Position numbers and translations under genes: made by a program. Below the pieces are notes generated by a model that was not told the origin of the DNA, searched no databases, and worked only from the letters and a program-made list of their open reading frames with translations. A stretch of DNA of 64,000 bases from Xanthobacter flavus (GTDB taxonomy: Bacteria; Pseudomonadota; Alphaproteobacteria; Rhizobiales; Xanthobacteraceae), in contig NZ_JAGGML010000001.1 of assembly GCF_017875275.1 (NCBI RefSeq), positions 4,609,001-4,673,000 of the forward strand, read 5' to 3'. This document shows positions 46,052-55,316 of the stretch, piece by piece. The stretch's first letter is position 1, and every line of letters begins with the position of its first letter.

Positions 46052-47149
46052 ATGAAGGCGGCAATTCTCACATTTCATTGTACACCAAACTATGGCGCCA
46101 CTTTGCAGTGTTACGCGCTGTTTCGCTTCATCGAGGCGGAGGGGTGGGCGGTTGAGGTGATTAATTATGTGCCTCCCCACAATCTGATGCAGTATTTTAA
46201 ATCGTTGTTTCTCGGCCGGCGGCGATCATTTGGGAACTTTGCGCGCGTTCGCGCTTTTGAGAAGTTTGTAGCATCGCATATTAAGTTGAGTGGATCTCCA
46301 ATATTTTCATCGTCGAGACTTACCAGTCTCGACGACAGGTACGATATTGCATTCACGGGTTCAGATGAGGTCTGGAAAGTAGATTCTATGAGGAAGTTGG
46401 ATACGAGTTTTTATCTATCTTTTCTAAATCCGCGTAGAACTCGTATCTGCTCCTATGCGGCGAGTGCGTCAACGGTAACTGATCTGCGAAAATACACCGA
46501 TATCGTCTCCAATCCCCTCAAGAGGTTTCACGCAATTGCGGTGCGCGATCCTTCGACTGCCGAGATGGTCGAAGACCTGGTTGGTGTCCGTCCTATAGAA
46601 GTCGTTGACCCAACGCTAATCTGGGACTTCAATACAGAGAATTTTCCGCCTATCCGGACTGCGCCGTATGTCGCAGTGTATGCTTGGCTATCTCCTTCAC
46701 AGATGGCCGCGACTCGTGCCTTTGCAAAGCGCCATGGGCTCGAGGTAGTCTGCGTCGGATGTCGTAATTCAGCTGCAGATGCTAGCATTATAAATATTGG
46801 CCCCGCGGAATGGTTGCGTTTAATTAAAAACGCATCGGCTGTGGTTACTGACTTCTTCCATGGTATCGTTTTTTCGTTGATTTTTGAACGGCCGTTCTAC
46901 GCCCTCATAGAGCCTAAGAAGCGAATGAAGCTGGAGCATGTTCTGCACCTTGCCGGCATTCCTGAAATGATTCACGAGGGTATTGGATCACTTGCAAAGT
47001 CCAGCTTGGAGGATCTAACCCCAGACTGGAGCCTGGTTCGGATGAAACTTGATCCTCTTCGGTCCTCTTCGCAAAATTGGCTGAAAGATCAGCTTGCAGC
47101 TGCGGGAAAAGTAAAAACAAAATCAGGTGCGTTGCTTGATTTCACTTAG
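46052..47149 (+). CDS. Polysaccharide pyruvyltransferase family protein
   Basis: 365 residues from ATG 46052 (MKAAILTFHCTPNYGATLQCYALFRFIE). This N-terminal motif, FTGSDEVWKVDS, and the C-terminal VVTDFFHGIVFSLIFERPFYALI are typical of the family. Members ketal-link pyruvate from phosphoenolpyruvate to sugars, adding negative charge to EPS. The gene is AT-rich compared with neighbours, consistent with transfer. Its 3' end overlaps the convergent nitroreductase-like gene by 27 bases. Some family members act differently, so the reaction is inferred. Confidence 0.85.
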   Translation: MKAAILTFHCTPNYGATLQCYALFRFIEAEGWAVEVINYVPPHNLMQYFKSLFLGRRRSFGNFARVRAFEKFVASHIKLSGSPIFSSSRLTSLDDRYDIAFTGSDEVWKVDSMRKLDTSFYLSFLNPRRTRICSYAASASTVTDLRKYTDIVSNPLKRFHAIAVRDPSTAEMVEDLVGVRPIEVVDPTLIWDFNTENFPPIRTAPYVAVYAWLSPSQMAATRAFAKRHGLEVVCVGCRNSAADASIINIGPAEWLRLIKNASAVVTDFFHGIVFSLIFERPFYALIEPKKRMKLEHVLHLAGIPEMIHEGIGSLAKSSLEDLTPDWSLVRMKLDPLRSSSQNWLKDQLAAAGKVKTKSGALLDFT

Positions 47150-48124
47150 GACCTCGGAAAGAGGCCGTCGTGGAGACGCAGCAACGGTGAATTCTGGAAG
47201 CAAGTGACCAACAGCGATCATCATGATAATTATCTCCTCCTCGGGTAATTCCAAAAGGTGTCGTAATTTACGGTCTTGCCTCGGACTCGAAGACCAATTG
47301 AGCGGGCAGCTCCCCAGTCCAACATAAGTTAAAGCGTAGATTAGGGTCATGGCGAAGAGCCCGCCGTCCACCCAGGCTTGGTTTCTTTCTCTTCCGCCTC
47401 GGAACACCTCAAGCGAGCAAGTCACAATCAACAAGGTGCGAATTTCTTCCGAAAATCCACGGGTACCGCCCTGAATTTCCAGCGCTTCATGCAATGCCTC
47501 GGGATCACGCAAAATATACACGCGCCCACCCTGCCGATTGCAGACCGACGGCGTGCGAAGAGCGTGAGCTACTGACTCTTCCAGCAGCGCTTGATCCACA
47601 GGTTCAGCCGAGAACATCCGCGTGCTGTGACGAGCCGCCACGAGATTCGCGAAATCGCCGCGCGCACTAGCGACGATATGTTGCCGACTAAGGTGAAGGA
47701 CAGCGGAGTGGGGCGTCACCGAGGTCGCCCCATTCGCAATCTCATGCACATACGCAAGTGTTGGGGGAATTTCAGCCCCGACTTTCTCATGATACCGGAC
47801 GTACGTATCAGCCGCAGAGCGAGCCATCCTCAAACCCACAGCGTCTTCAGCCCAGCGCCGGAGGATTGCCTCTCGAACTAAAATATGGAGTTCGGAGAAC
47901 GCTGCGCTGCCGAATCCCGGCCGCACATGGGGCATACTGAGTCCTTTTTCGATCGAATGCGATTTCTGAAGGAGTCTTGCTTGTAGCTGATGATCAGTCA
48001 TCCGCCTTGAAGCGCGAGAAGAATAGACAATGTATTTTTTCAGATCGCTCATATAATATAAGAATAACTTTGCGAAAAGCAGTGGGAAGCGGATAAAGTT
48101 AATCATTGCGCATCTCCGTTGCAT
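47123..48124 (-). CDS. Nitroreductase-family protein of polysaccharide locus
   Basis: 333 residues (or 327 from ATG 48106). An N-terminal region of about 100 residues (LLQKSHSIEKGLSMPHVRPGFG) is followed by an FMN nitroreductase domain: LVAARHSTRMFSAEPVDQALLEESVAHALRTPSVCNRQGGRVYIL, DGGLFAMTLIYALTYVGLGSCPLNWSS and IIMMIAVGHL. Such long nitroreductase-like proteins often sit beside pyruvyltransferases in polysaccharide loci. What they reduce is not known to me. It overlaps the pyruvyltransferase gene tail-to-tail by 27 bases. Confidence 0.8.
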   Translation of the reverse strand: MQRRCAMINFIRFPLLFAKLFLYYMSDLKKYIVYSSRASRRMTDHQLQARLLQKSHSIEKGLSMPHVRPGFGSAAFSELHILVREAILRRWAEDAVGLRMARSAADTYVRYHEKVGAEIPPTLAYVHEIANGATSVTPHSAVLHLSRQHIVASARGDFANLVAARHSTRMFSAEPVDQALLEESVAHALRTPSVCNRQGGRVYILRDPEALHEALEIQGGTRGFSEEIRTLLIVTCSLEVFRGGRERNQAWVDGGLFAMTLIYALTYVGLGSCPLNWSSSPRQDRKLRHLLELPEEEIIIMMIAVGHLLPEFTVAASPRRPLSEVLSEIKQRT

Positions 48125-48833
48125 TCATTGTGCTTATGATTCAATCGCATTTTCCGCATTCTGTTTAGCTCATTCGCTTTGCAAATCATCTGATTATGGG
48201 TGTCGCGAGTCGCGCCTTGGTACTTGGTGCGTTATGCGGTCACTATTTGTCGAACCGCGTGGGGGCCGACGGACTGCAGCTGCATTCAGTCTTGTCATTC
48301 ACGCAGTTCCGTCCGATGTCACCCGATGTGCGCACCAACGCGCAACGTATGGGGACAGGTCGCGTACGCTCAGGAGAAGTGGGATCAGCACGCTGTGATC
48401 TCCCTTTCCACAAAAGGACTGGAAGCGACTGCACGCTCCGTCCCGTCCGAACTGCTGGAGCCAAACTCTGAGCGTCGCGCCAGAGCCCGTATTCCAATTG
48501 CATCGTTCAAGACTATCCTTGCGGTTGCGCGCGCCCATCATAGAGAATTCCAGTGAACATCCAGAGCTACATTGGCATATTCCGCCGATGTCGCAAAGTG
48601 CGCGGCACAATATGAAATCTCGCGTCGAAACGCCGCATTGGCTGCTTGACAATTAGGGCGAAGCTTTCCAACTCGACCTTGGGCGCTAAATCGAGGGTTG
48701 CGAAATGCACGCAGCGCGACCATGTATGGTGTCGTATGAAAGGGTAGTTCGTGCCTTCATTTTTCAGTCTGGCAAGCGCTGGCGCTATTGCCTATGCTGA
48801 CCGTCCTCAGAAATCAGAAAAAGGCAGAGACTG
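48125..48833. other. Non-coding stretch
   Basis: About 700 bases. Short ORFs (for example 48200-48556) have no ribosome site or recognisable motif. It should contain the promoters of the divergent nitroreductase-like gene and of the methyltransferase gene. Confidence 0.35.
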
Positions 48834-49481
48834 ATGTCACTCGCAAGCAGAGCCCGAGCCCTCGTGAAATATGCCGCTGCACCCGTCATTTTTCGGTATC
48901 CGCCTGTAGGCCTCCAGCCGGAGCGTCTAGCAACGTATCTATCTGGCCTGCTTGCGCGCAAGGGTCTACCCGGAGATATTGCCGAGATCGGATGCAATGT
49001 TGGGGGGACAGCTTCCGTTGCCAATCGAATGCTGCGTCGACAGGGTTGGACGGGGCGGTATATTTGCTACGATACCTTTGGCGGCTTCGTTGATAGCCAG
49101 TTTCAGACAGATGTTGGACTTGGGACTAGCCGCAACCGCCGCCTTATGTTTGACGCAAACTCTGAAAGCCTTGTTCGGCGCGTTCTAACTATTCATGGAT
49201 CGCCCGAGGTGGAACTTGTGAAAGGTGACATCACGACGGTCTCCGACCAATTCTTGTCGGAAAGTTATTCTGCTGTCTTACTTGATGTTGATCTCAGCGA
49301 TCCAACCTATGAGGCGTTGAAACGTTTCTGGCCGAGAGTTGTCCCTGGAGGAGTCATCTATGTTGATGATTGCCCTGACGGCTATGATTGGAAAGCGCGC
49401 GAAGGTTACGTTCGTTTTTGCAATGAATTTGGGCTACCTGAGCAATATGAATATGGCCTAGGTGTACTCAAACGTTCATGA
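48834..49481 (+). CDS. TylF/MycF-like SAM-dependent methyltransferase
   Basis: 215 residues. The SAM-binding motif IAEIGCNVGGTASVANRML comes after about 48 residues. RYICYDTFGGFVDSQFQTDVG, SAVLLDVDLSDPTYEALKRFWPRVVPGGVIYVDDCP and the metal-binding Asp residues of the D-x-D-x-x-x-P/YVDD blocks follow, as in TylF/MycF O-methyltransferases that act on sugar hydroxyls. Within this locus it probably O-methylates a sugar of the polymer. It is close to the family's usual length (about 220-250 residues). Confidence 0.82.
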   Translation: MSLASRARALVKYAAAPVIFRYPPVGLQPERLATYLSGLLARKGLPGDIAEIGCNVGGTASVANRMLRRQGWTGRYICYDTFGGFVDSQFQTDVGLGTSRNRRLMFDANSESLVRRVLTIHGSPEVELVKGDITTVSDQFLSESYSAVLLDVDLSDPTYEALKRFWPRVVPGGVIYVDDCPDGYDWKAREGYVRFCNEFGLPEQYEYGLGVLKRS

Positions 49482-49522
49482 TAAATGGAGTTTCGATTTG
49501 CGATGTCGCTGAACTGAGTGTG

Positions 49523-49675
49523 TGATCTGATCTCCCGAAAACTGGATCGTTCGGAGTTTCGGTTTTATGCATTGTTGATCCGAGACCATTCGTTGGACCG
49601 CCGGAAGTTAGAGTTTCCGGCACGGTGATCCGAGACCATTCGTTGGACCGCCGGAAGTTAGAGTTTCCGGCACGG
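49523..49675 (+). repeat. Array of IS3 type-b ends
   Basis: A left-end-like sequence TGATCTGATCTCCCGAAAAC (from 49523) is followed by two tandem right-end units (49576-49625 and 49626-49675, starting TGATCCGAGACC). All three read in the same direction. The array equals the doubled terminus of copy 1 plus part of a further element end. Confidence 0.8.
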
Positions 49676-50452
49676 CTCACGGCGGTGGGCTGGGGACGCC
49701 GCCGGAGTTCTGCAATGTGATCGGCGGCTTATGGCCGATGGCCCCATGCGGCCGATCCTCGTTGTAGTATCTGAGCCAAGCCTCCATCTTTTCGGCGGCG
49801 TCAGCAAGCGTCAGGAACCAGTGGGTGTTCAGGCATTCACTTCGGAAGCGCCCGTTGAAGGCTTCGATGAAGGCGTTGTCGGTGGGCTTTCCCGGCCGGG
49901 AGAAGTCCAGCGTGACGCCCCTCGCATAGGCCCACAGGTCGAGATCCCGGGAGACGAACTCCGAGCCCTGATCGACCCGGATCGTCCGTGGATAGCCCAC
50001 CCGCCCGCAGACCTTCTCCAGCGTCGTGACCACGTCCTCGGCACGATAGCTGAAGCGCGGATCGACCACCGGCGAGAACCGCGAGAAGGTATCGACCACG
50101 GTCAGCACGCGGATCTTGCGGCCGGTGGCGAGTTGGTCGTGGACGAAGTCCATCGCCCAGACATCGTTCGGACGCGTCGCCGGAGCCCGATCTTCCCTCA
50201 GCTTCGCCTTCACCCGGCGTTTCGGCGTCTTGTTGCGCAACTGAAGGCCCAACTCGTTGTAGATCCGACGGGTTCGCTTCTGGTTGACATGCCACCCCTC
50301 CCGTCTGAGCAGGACTTGGACCCGTCGATAGCCGTAGCGCACGCGGGTCTCGCAGATCGCCTTGATCCGTGCCGCGAGGCCGGCCTGGTCGGGTCGATGA
50401 GGCTTGTAGTGATAGGTCGAGGTGTCCACCTCAAGGACCGCGCAGGCCCTCC
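49576..50452 (-). mobile_element. IS3-family element (type b, copy 2), truncated
   Basis: Only the right end (doubled) and most of orfB remain. The left part with orfA is cut off at 50452 by the type-a IS3 element. The sequence beyond that element (from 53060) does not continue type b, so the missing part has been lost. Confidence 0.88.
49677..50452 (-). pseudogene. IS3 type-b orfB, 5'-truncated
   Basis: It reads RRACAVLEVDTSTYHYK through DNAFIEAFNGRFRSECLNTHWFLTLADAAEKMEAWLRYYNEDRPHGAIGHKPPITLQNSGGVPSPPP to the native stop. Unlike copy 1 it has TGG at the codon after KMEA, showing that the TGA in copy 1 is a mutation. It lacks about 20 N-terminal residues and orfA. Confidence 0.88.
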
Positions 50453-50470
50453 TGACGTTGCCCCCAACTT

Positions 50471-51397
50471 CTATCCAGCTGTGAGTTCGTTCTGGCGGTT
50501 GGATTTGCCCTGTCGGGCGTGTGGAGCGGCGGGGGCAGACGCGGAGCCGTTCATGTTGCGGAGCGTCTGATCCCGCCGCGGGTGGAACGTCGAGGCGAAG
50601 GCGCTTGGCGTCTGCCATCCGAGCTTTGAGTGCGGCCGGGCGGTGTTGTAGTCGAGCTGCCACCGGCCGAGAGCGGCTCTGGCCTGGGACAGGCTGGAGA
50701 ACAGCGTCTCGTTCAACAGCTCGTCCCGCAGGCGGCCGTTGAAGCTCTCGATGAAGCCATTCTGCATCGGCTTGCCGGGCGCGATGTAGTGCCATTCGAC
50801 CCGGGCCGCGTCGGTCCAGGCCAGAATGGCATTGGAGGTGAACTCGCTGCCATTGTCGCTGACGATCATCTTCGGCCGGCCGCGCTCTGCCAGAAGCCTG
50901 TCGAGTTCGCGAGCGACCCTGACCCCGGACAGCGACGTGTCCGCCACCAGCGCCAGGCACTCGCGAGTGCAGTCGTCCACGATGGCCAGCATCCGGAAGC
51001 GCCGGCCATCGGTCATCTGGTCGGCGACGAAGTCGAGTGACCAGCGCTCGTTCGGCCGCAGCGGGATCATCATCGGCGCCCGCGTTCCGATGGCCCGCTT
51101 GCGACCGCCGCGCCGGCGGACCATCAGCCGTTCCTCACGGTAGAGCCGGAACAGCCGCTTGTGGTTGACCCGGAAGCCCTCCCGCCTGAGCAGGACGTGG
51201 AGACGGCGGTAGCCAAACCGCCGTCGCTCCCGGGCGATGGCCTTCATGCGCTCACGCAGCGAGGCGTCATTCCCGCGCGTGGCTTCGTATCTCATGGTCA
51301 TGCGGCAGAAGCCGGTGGCTTTACACGCCCGCCGTTCGCTCATCCCATGGGCTTCCATGAGGTGGGCGACAGCCCTGCGCTCGGCAGCGGACGTCAC
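50471..51397 (-). CDS. IS3 type-a orfB (copy 2)
   Basis: 308 residues from GTG 51397, overlapping the orfA stop. The DDE residues are as in copy 1 ([35 protein letters not shown]). It appears intact. Confidence 0.9.
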   Translation of the reverse strand: MTSAAERRAVAHLMEAHGMSERRACKATGFCRMTMRYEATRGNDASLRERMKAIARERRRFGYRRLHVLLRREGFRVNHKRLFRLYREERLMVRRRGGRKRAIGTRAPMMIPLRPNERWSLDFVADQMTDGRRFRMLAIVDDCTRECLALVADTSLSGVRVARELDRLLAERGRPKMIVSDNGSEFTSNAILAWTDAARVEWHYIAPGKPMQNGFIESFNGRLRDELLNETLFSSLSQARAALGRWQLDYNTARPHSKLGWQTPSAFASTFHPRRDQTLRNMNGSASAPAAPHARQGKSNRQNELTAG

Positions 51398-51633
51398 CAC
51401 TTCTTTCCCAGGAGATCCTTCAGCGCGACGTTGTCCAGCATGGCGTCGGCGAGCATGCGCTTGAGCTTGGCGTTCTCGTCCTCGAGCGCCCGCAGCCGCT
51501 TGGCCTCCGACACGTCCATCCCGCCGAAACGCGCCTTCCACTTGTAGATGCTGGCGTCACTGACCCCGTGCTTGCGACACAGGTCCGAGACCGGCACCCC
51601 GGCCTCGTGCTCCTTCAGGATCCCGATGATCTG

Positions 51634-52968
51634 CTTCTGTATTCGGTCCGGTGTCGTCAACCCCGATGATGGCACGTCGCGGGTTCTTTGCTTCTGTCCG
51701 TGGTCGAGGATCGCCACATGATGGTGTTCGATGGAATGACCGGTTCAAGCTCTTCGGCGTGCTCGGCCGCGTCAGCGGCTGCGACGACAGATCATGCGAA
51801 CTCAATCATCCCGCGCCCCGCGACGGGCGTTCAGGGAACCACAGCCGGGTCGATCACGCCGCGGCCGCAGTCCATCGGAATTCCGTGCCGTTCCGCCACA
51901 TGCTGTGAAGAACGACCGCCATCTTGCGAGCCAGAGCGACCTTCGCCCGCTTACTTCCCTGACGCTGAGCAATGCGCACCGCCCAGGCCTTCATCGGTGA
52001 CCAGCGTGTGCTCGGTCGCAGGATGACGTTGGCGGCCTCGAACAGCGCAGTTCGCGTCTCCCCGTCGCCCACTTTGGTGATCCGTCCGGTCCGATCGATC
52101 TCGCCCGATTGATACCGCCGAGGTGTGAGCCCGAGATAAGCCCCGACGGACCGGGAGCGGGCGAAACGCTCGGGCGCATCGATCGTTGCTCTGAACGTCA
52201 GAGCGGAAACCGGCCCGATTCCGGGCATGGTCGTCAACAGGCGGCAGACCGGATCATTCCGGACAGCCTGGACGACCAGGCGATGAAGGCGCTGGTACTC
52301 CTGCATCAGTGCGTCCCGGGCTGCCAATAGGGGAGCCATCACCTCAGCCAGGATGGCGTTGTTGCCAACCAGATCTCGGACACGAGAGGCAAATCCGGCC
52401 CGCGACACGATGCCGACCTTCAAGCCGAAGGGACGGAGCAATCCGCGAAGTGTCTGCTCCGACGCGGCAATGGAGCGGATCAGGTGCTTGCGCGCCGCCA
52501 CCAACGTTCGCGCGTGCTGGCTGCCGATGCTCTTCACGTGCACGACCTTGTACCAACCAGCCCTGACCACCTGGGCAATGCCGCGCGCGTCGTTCCGATC
52601 GGTCTTGACGGGCATTGCCGACAACGCCGCCTTCACCTGCCGCGCCTCCAGGCTGATGGCGGGAAAACCAAGCTCCGCCAAACCCGCAGTCAGCCATTCC
52701 GACATCGGCCCAGCCTCAAGCCCAATCTTCGCAATCCGATCCCGCCAAGGCTGGAGACACTGCGAGATGGCGGACGCCTCCGACGCCACGCTCGCCTCCT
52801 TCAGGATTTGACCTTCCCGGTCGATGACACAGACGGCTACGGAGTTCAAAGAGACATCAAGGCCGACGTACACCATGGGGACCTCCCGGCGCTGGGTTCA
52901 GGCCCCGATCGTCCTCTTCGCCGCCGAACGCCGCAAACGGCTCAAGAGATCAGGACCGAATACCCCAT
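51634..52968 (-). mobile_element. IS110-family element in IS3 orfA (copy 2)
   Basis: Borders are deduced by mirror-image position from copy 1. About 1,335 bp. Confidence 0.8.
51854..52876 (-). CDS. IS110-family DEDD transposase (copy 2)
   Basis: 340 residues, the same translation as the protein at 12772-13794, with the DEDD and transposase-20 domains intact. Confidence 0.93.
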   Translation of the reverse strand: MVYVGLDVSLNSVAVCVIDREGQILKEASVASEASAISQCLQPWRDRIAKIGLEAGPMSEWLTAGLAELGFPAISLEARQVKAALSAMPVKTDRNDARGIAQVVRAGWYKVVHVKSIGSQHARTLVAARKHLIRSIAASEQTLRGLLRPFGLKVGIVSRAGFASRVRDLVGNNAILAEVMAPLLAARDALMQEYQRLHRLVVQAVRNDPVCRLLTTMPGIGPVSALTFRATIDAPERFARSRSVGAYLGLTPRRYQSGEIDRTGRITKVGDGETRTALFEAANVILRPSTRWSPMKAWAVRIAQRQGSKRAKVALARKMAVVLHSMWRNGTEFRWTAAAA

Positions 52969-53220
52969 CTCCTCGGTGAAGCGGCTGCGCCTCATGTTCT
53001 GGTCCTCTCATTGGGCCAGAACGAACTTCAAACTGGATTAGCCAGGAGGGGCAACGTCAAAGTCCCTTATAATGCAGATTGTCTGGCATGATCCTGGAGA
53101 TCATCTCGATCTGGTATAATAGGCCACGACGTCGAGCGTCTGGCACCCTTGCGGGACGCTGCCGGCGTTTGAATGATGGTCGTCCTGAAAGCTCGAGCGA
53201 ACTTTGGCGCCAATGCTTGA

Positions 53221-54099
53221 TCAGCTTTCGCGAACGGCGATTGCCTTGCCGCTGGCGCCCCATTCCGTCCACGAGCCGTCGTACAGCGCGAGGGGGCGCG
53301 TGCCGATCATCTCCAGCGCCACCCAGAGGATGGCCGCGGAAACGCCGGAGCCGCAGGTGGTGATGACGGGGCGCGACAGGTCGAGCCCGGACGCTACAAT
53401 CGCTTTGCGCAGCTCGTCCGGCGGCAGCAGGCGGCCATCTTGGACGAGGCCGCCATGAGGAAGGTTGAGGCTGCCGGGCATGTGGCCGGAGGGAAGCCCC
53501 TCGCGCGGCTCGGGTGCCTCGCCGTGGAAGCGGGCGGCCAGGCGGGCGTCCAGCACCTGCGCGGAGCCGGTCTTGAGCGCCTGTTCCACGCGATCGATAT
53601 CGGCGACTAGGGAATGGTCGAAGCGTGGCGTGAAGATCGCCGGCAGGCGGCGTACAGGTCCGTCTTCGAGCGGACGGTCCTCGGCCTTCCACCTGGGCAG
53701 GCCGCCATCCAGCAGCTTCACGTCGCGCGCGCCGAAAGCCTGGAATGTCCACCAGACGCGCGGGGCCGAGAACAGGCCGAGTGAATCATAGACCACGATG
53801 AGCGGGCCATCGCCGATGCCCAGCGCGCCCACGGCTATCGCGAAGCTGTGCGCGTCCGGCAGCATGTGGGGCAGGGGGGTGGAGTGGTCGGCGATGGTGT
53901 CGATGTCGAAATGCACCGCGCCGGGAATGTGCTCGGCGAGATATTCTGTCGCGCCGCTGCGGCCCGAGGCCGGCATGTGCCACGAGGCATCCACCACCAC
54001 AAGGTCCGGCGCGCCGAGATTGGCGGCGAGCCATTCCGTGGAGACGAAGGGGCTCTCGGGGGTATCCACCGGCAGGGTCGTCTCGGAGGCAGTGGTCAT
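53221..54099 (-). CDS. sseA: 3-mercaptopyruvate sulfurtransferase
   Basis: 292 residues from ATG 54099 (GTG 54114 is an alternative). Two rhodanese domains: the first with FVSTEWLAANLGAPDLVVVDASWHMP and EHIPGAVHFDIDTIADHSTPLPHMLP, the second with VLDARLAARFHGEAPEPREGLPSGHMPGSLNLPHG. The active-site loop CGSGVSA (Cys at about residue 249) resembles the CG[S/T]GVTA loop of mercaptopyruvate sulfurtransferases rather than the CRxGxx[R/T] loop of thiosulfate rhodaneses. It transfers sulfur from 3-mercaptopyruvate to thiols or cyanide. It follows cysK in the same direction (66 bases apart), so the two likely form a cysteine/sulfur operon. Confidence 0.92.
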   Translation of the reverse strand: MTTASETTLPVDTPESPFVSTEWLAANLGAPDLVVVDASWHMPASGRSGATEYLAEHIPGAVHFDIDTIADHSTPLPHMLPDAHSFAIAVGALGIGDGPLIVVYDSLGLFSAPRVWWTFQAFGARDVKLLDGGLPRWKAEDRPLEDGPVRRLPAIFTPRFDHSLVADIDRVEQALKTGSAQVLDARLAARFHGEAPEPREGLPSGHMPGSLNLPHGGLVQDGRLLPPDELRKAIVASGLDLSRPVITTCGSGVSAAILWVALEMIGTRPLALYDGSWTEWGASGKAIAVRES

Positions 54100-54165
54100 G
54101 TCGATCTCGCGCACTGTCGGGCGGGGCGCGGTTTCCTCGGCCGGATCGCGCTCCGCGTCAAGCGG

Positions 54166-55194
54166 TCAGACCAGAACGTTCGGTACCTCGGCCTTGCGCT
54201 CCAGCCATGCCGGCACCGGCAGGTTCTTGGAGCGCAGGAATTCCGGATTGAACAGCTTCGACTGGTAGCGCGTGCCGTAGTCGCACAGGATGGTCACAAT
54301 GGTGTGGCCCGGCCCCAGTTCCTTCGCGAGGCGGATGGCGCCGGCGACGTTCACGCCCGAGGAGCCGCCGAGGCATAGGCCCTCGTGCTCCAGAAGATCG
54401 AACACGATGGGCAGCGCCTCCTCGTCCGGGATCTGGAAGGCCGCCTCCACCGGCGCATCCACGAGGTTCGCGGTGATGCGCCCCTGCCCGATGCCCTCGG
54501 TGATGGAGGAGCCCTCCGCCTTCAGTTCGCCGGTCGTGTAATAGGAATAGAGCGCCGCGCCCATGGGGTCGGCGAGGCCGATCTTGATGTCCTTGTTGCG
54601 GGCCTTCAGCGCCATGCCGATGCCCGCCAGCGTGCCTCCGGTGCCCACGGCGCAGATGAAGCCGTCCACCTTGCCCTGGGTCTGCTCCCAAATTTCCGGG
54701 CCGGTGGTGTCGATATGGGCCTGGCGGTTCGCAACGTTGTCGAACTGGTTGGCCCAGATGGCGCCGTTGGGCTCGGTCTTGGCCATCGCCTCGGCGAGGC
54801 GGCCGGAGACCTTCACGTAATTGTTCGGGTTGGCATAGGCCACGGCCGGGACTTCCACCAGCGTCGCGCCGGCGAGCCGCAGCATGTCCTTCTTTTCCTG
54901 GGACTGGGTCTCAGGGATCACGATCACGGTGCGGAAGCCCAGCGGCGCTGCCACCAGCGAGAGGCCGATGCCGGTATTGCCGGCCGTGCCCTCCACGATG
55001 ACGCCGCCCGGCTTCAGCTCGCCCCGCGCCACCGCATCCTGGATGATGCCGAGCGCCGCGCGGTCCTTCACCGACTGGCCGGGATTGAGGAACTCCGCCT
55101 TGCCGAGGATTTCGCAGCCGGTCTCTTCGGAGGCGCGCTTCAGACGGATAAGAGGTGTGTTTCCAATGGTGTCCACAAGGCCGTTACGGATCAT
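54166..55194 (-). CDS. cysK: Cysteine synthase A
   Basis: 342 residues. PLP-binding Lys43 lies in NPGQSVKDRAALGI, the substrate loop EGTAGNTGIG is at 69-78, and the phosphate loop GTGGT at 184-188. Ser/Gly-rich GGSSGVNVAGAIRLA and the C-terminal TILCDYGTRYQSKLFNPEFL complete the fold. It makes L-cysteine from O-acetylserine and sulfide in the cytoplasm. Some close homologues act as cystathionine beta-synthases, but no CBS domain is present. Confidence 0.95.
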   Translation of the reverse strand: MIRNGLVDTIGNTPLIRLKRASEETGCEILGKAEFLNPGQSVKDRAALGIIQDAVARGELKPGGVIVEGTAGNTGIGLSLVAAPLGFRTVIVIPETQSQEKKDMLRLAGATLVEVPAVAYANPNNYVKVSGRLAEAMAKTEPNGAIWANQFDNVANRQAHIDTTGPEIWEQTQGKVDGFICAVGTGGTLAGIGMALKARNKDIKIGLADPMGAALYSYYTTGELKAEGSSITEGIGQGRITANLVDAPVEAAFQIPDEEALPIVFDLLEHEGLCLGGSSGVNVAGAIRLAKELGPGHTIVTILCDYGTRYQSKLFNPEFLRSKNLPVPAWLERKAEVPNVLV

Positions 55195-55316
55195 GGAATG
55201 AATACCTTCATCGCAATGTGAAATTTAATCGGCCTTATGCTGCCTCGGCTTTTCTCCGACCTCAATAGCGGCGTTGGAAGCCCGGCGCAAACCGATCGGT
55301 TGCGCCGGGAACGGTT

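Larger units (their letters stand above)
51394..52995 (-). pseudogene. IS3 type-a orfA interrupted by IS110 (copy 2)
   Basis: MRRSRFTEE from ATG 52995, then the IS110, then [28 protein letters not shown] to the stop at 51394. This is the same break as in copy 1. Confidence 0.85.
50453..53059 (-). mobile_element. IS3-family element (type a, copy 2) with IS110 inside
   Basis: 2,607 bp, an inverse copy of 12589-15195 with the same ends (TGACGTTGCCCC) and the same IS110 at the same place in orfA. A few substitutions distinguish the copies in orfB (for example [10 protein letters not shown] for [10 protein letters not shown]), so they are not brand-new duplicates. No target duplication: the left flank is a type-b IS3 and the right flank is unrelated. 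Confidence 0.92.

Noticed and set aside
48196-48556. Short forward ORFs before the methyltransferase gene
   Set aside because: They overlap in several frames with no start signal or motif.
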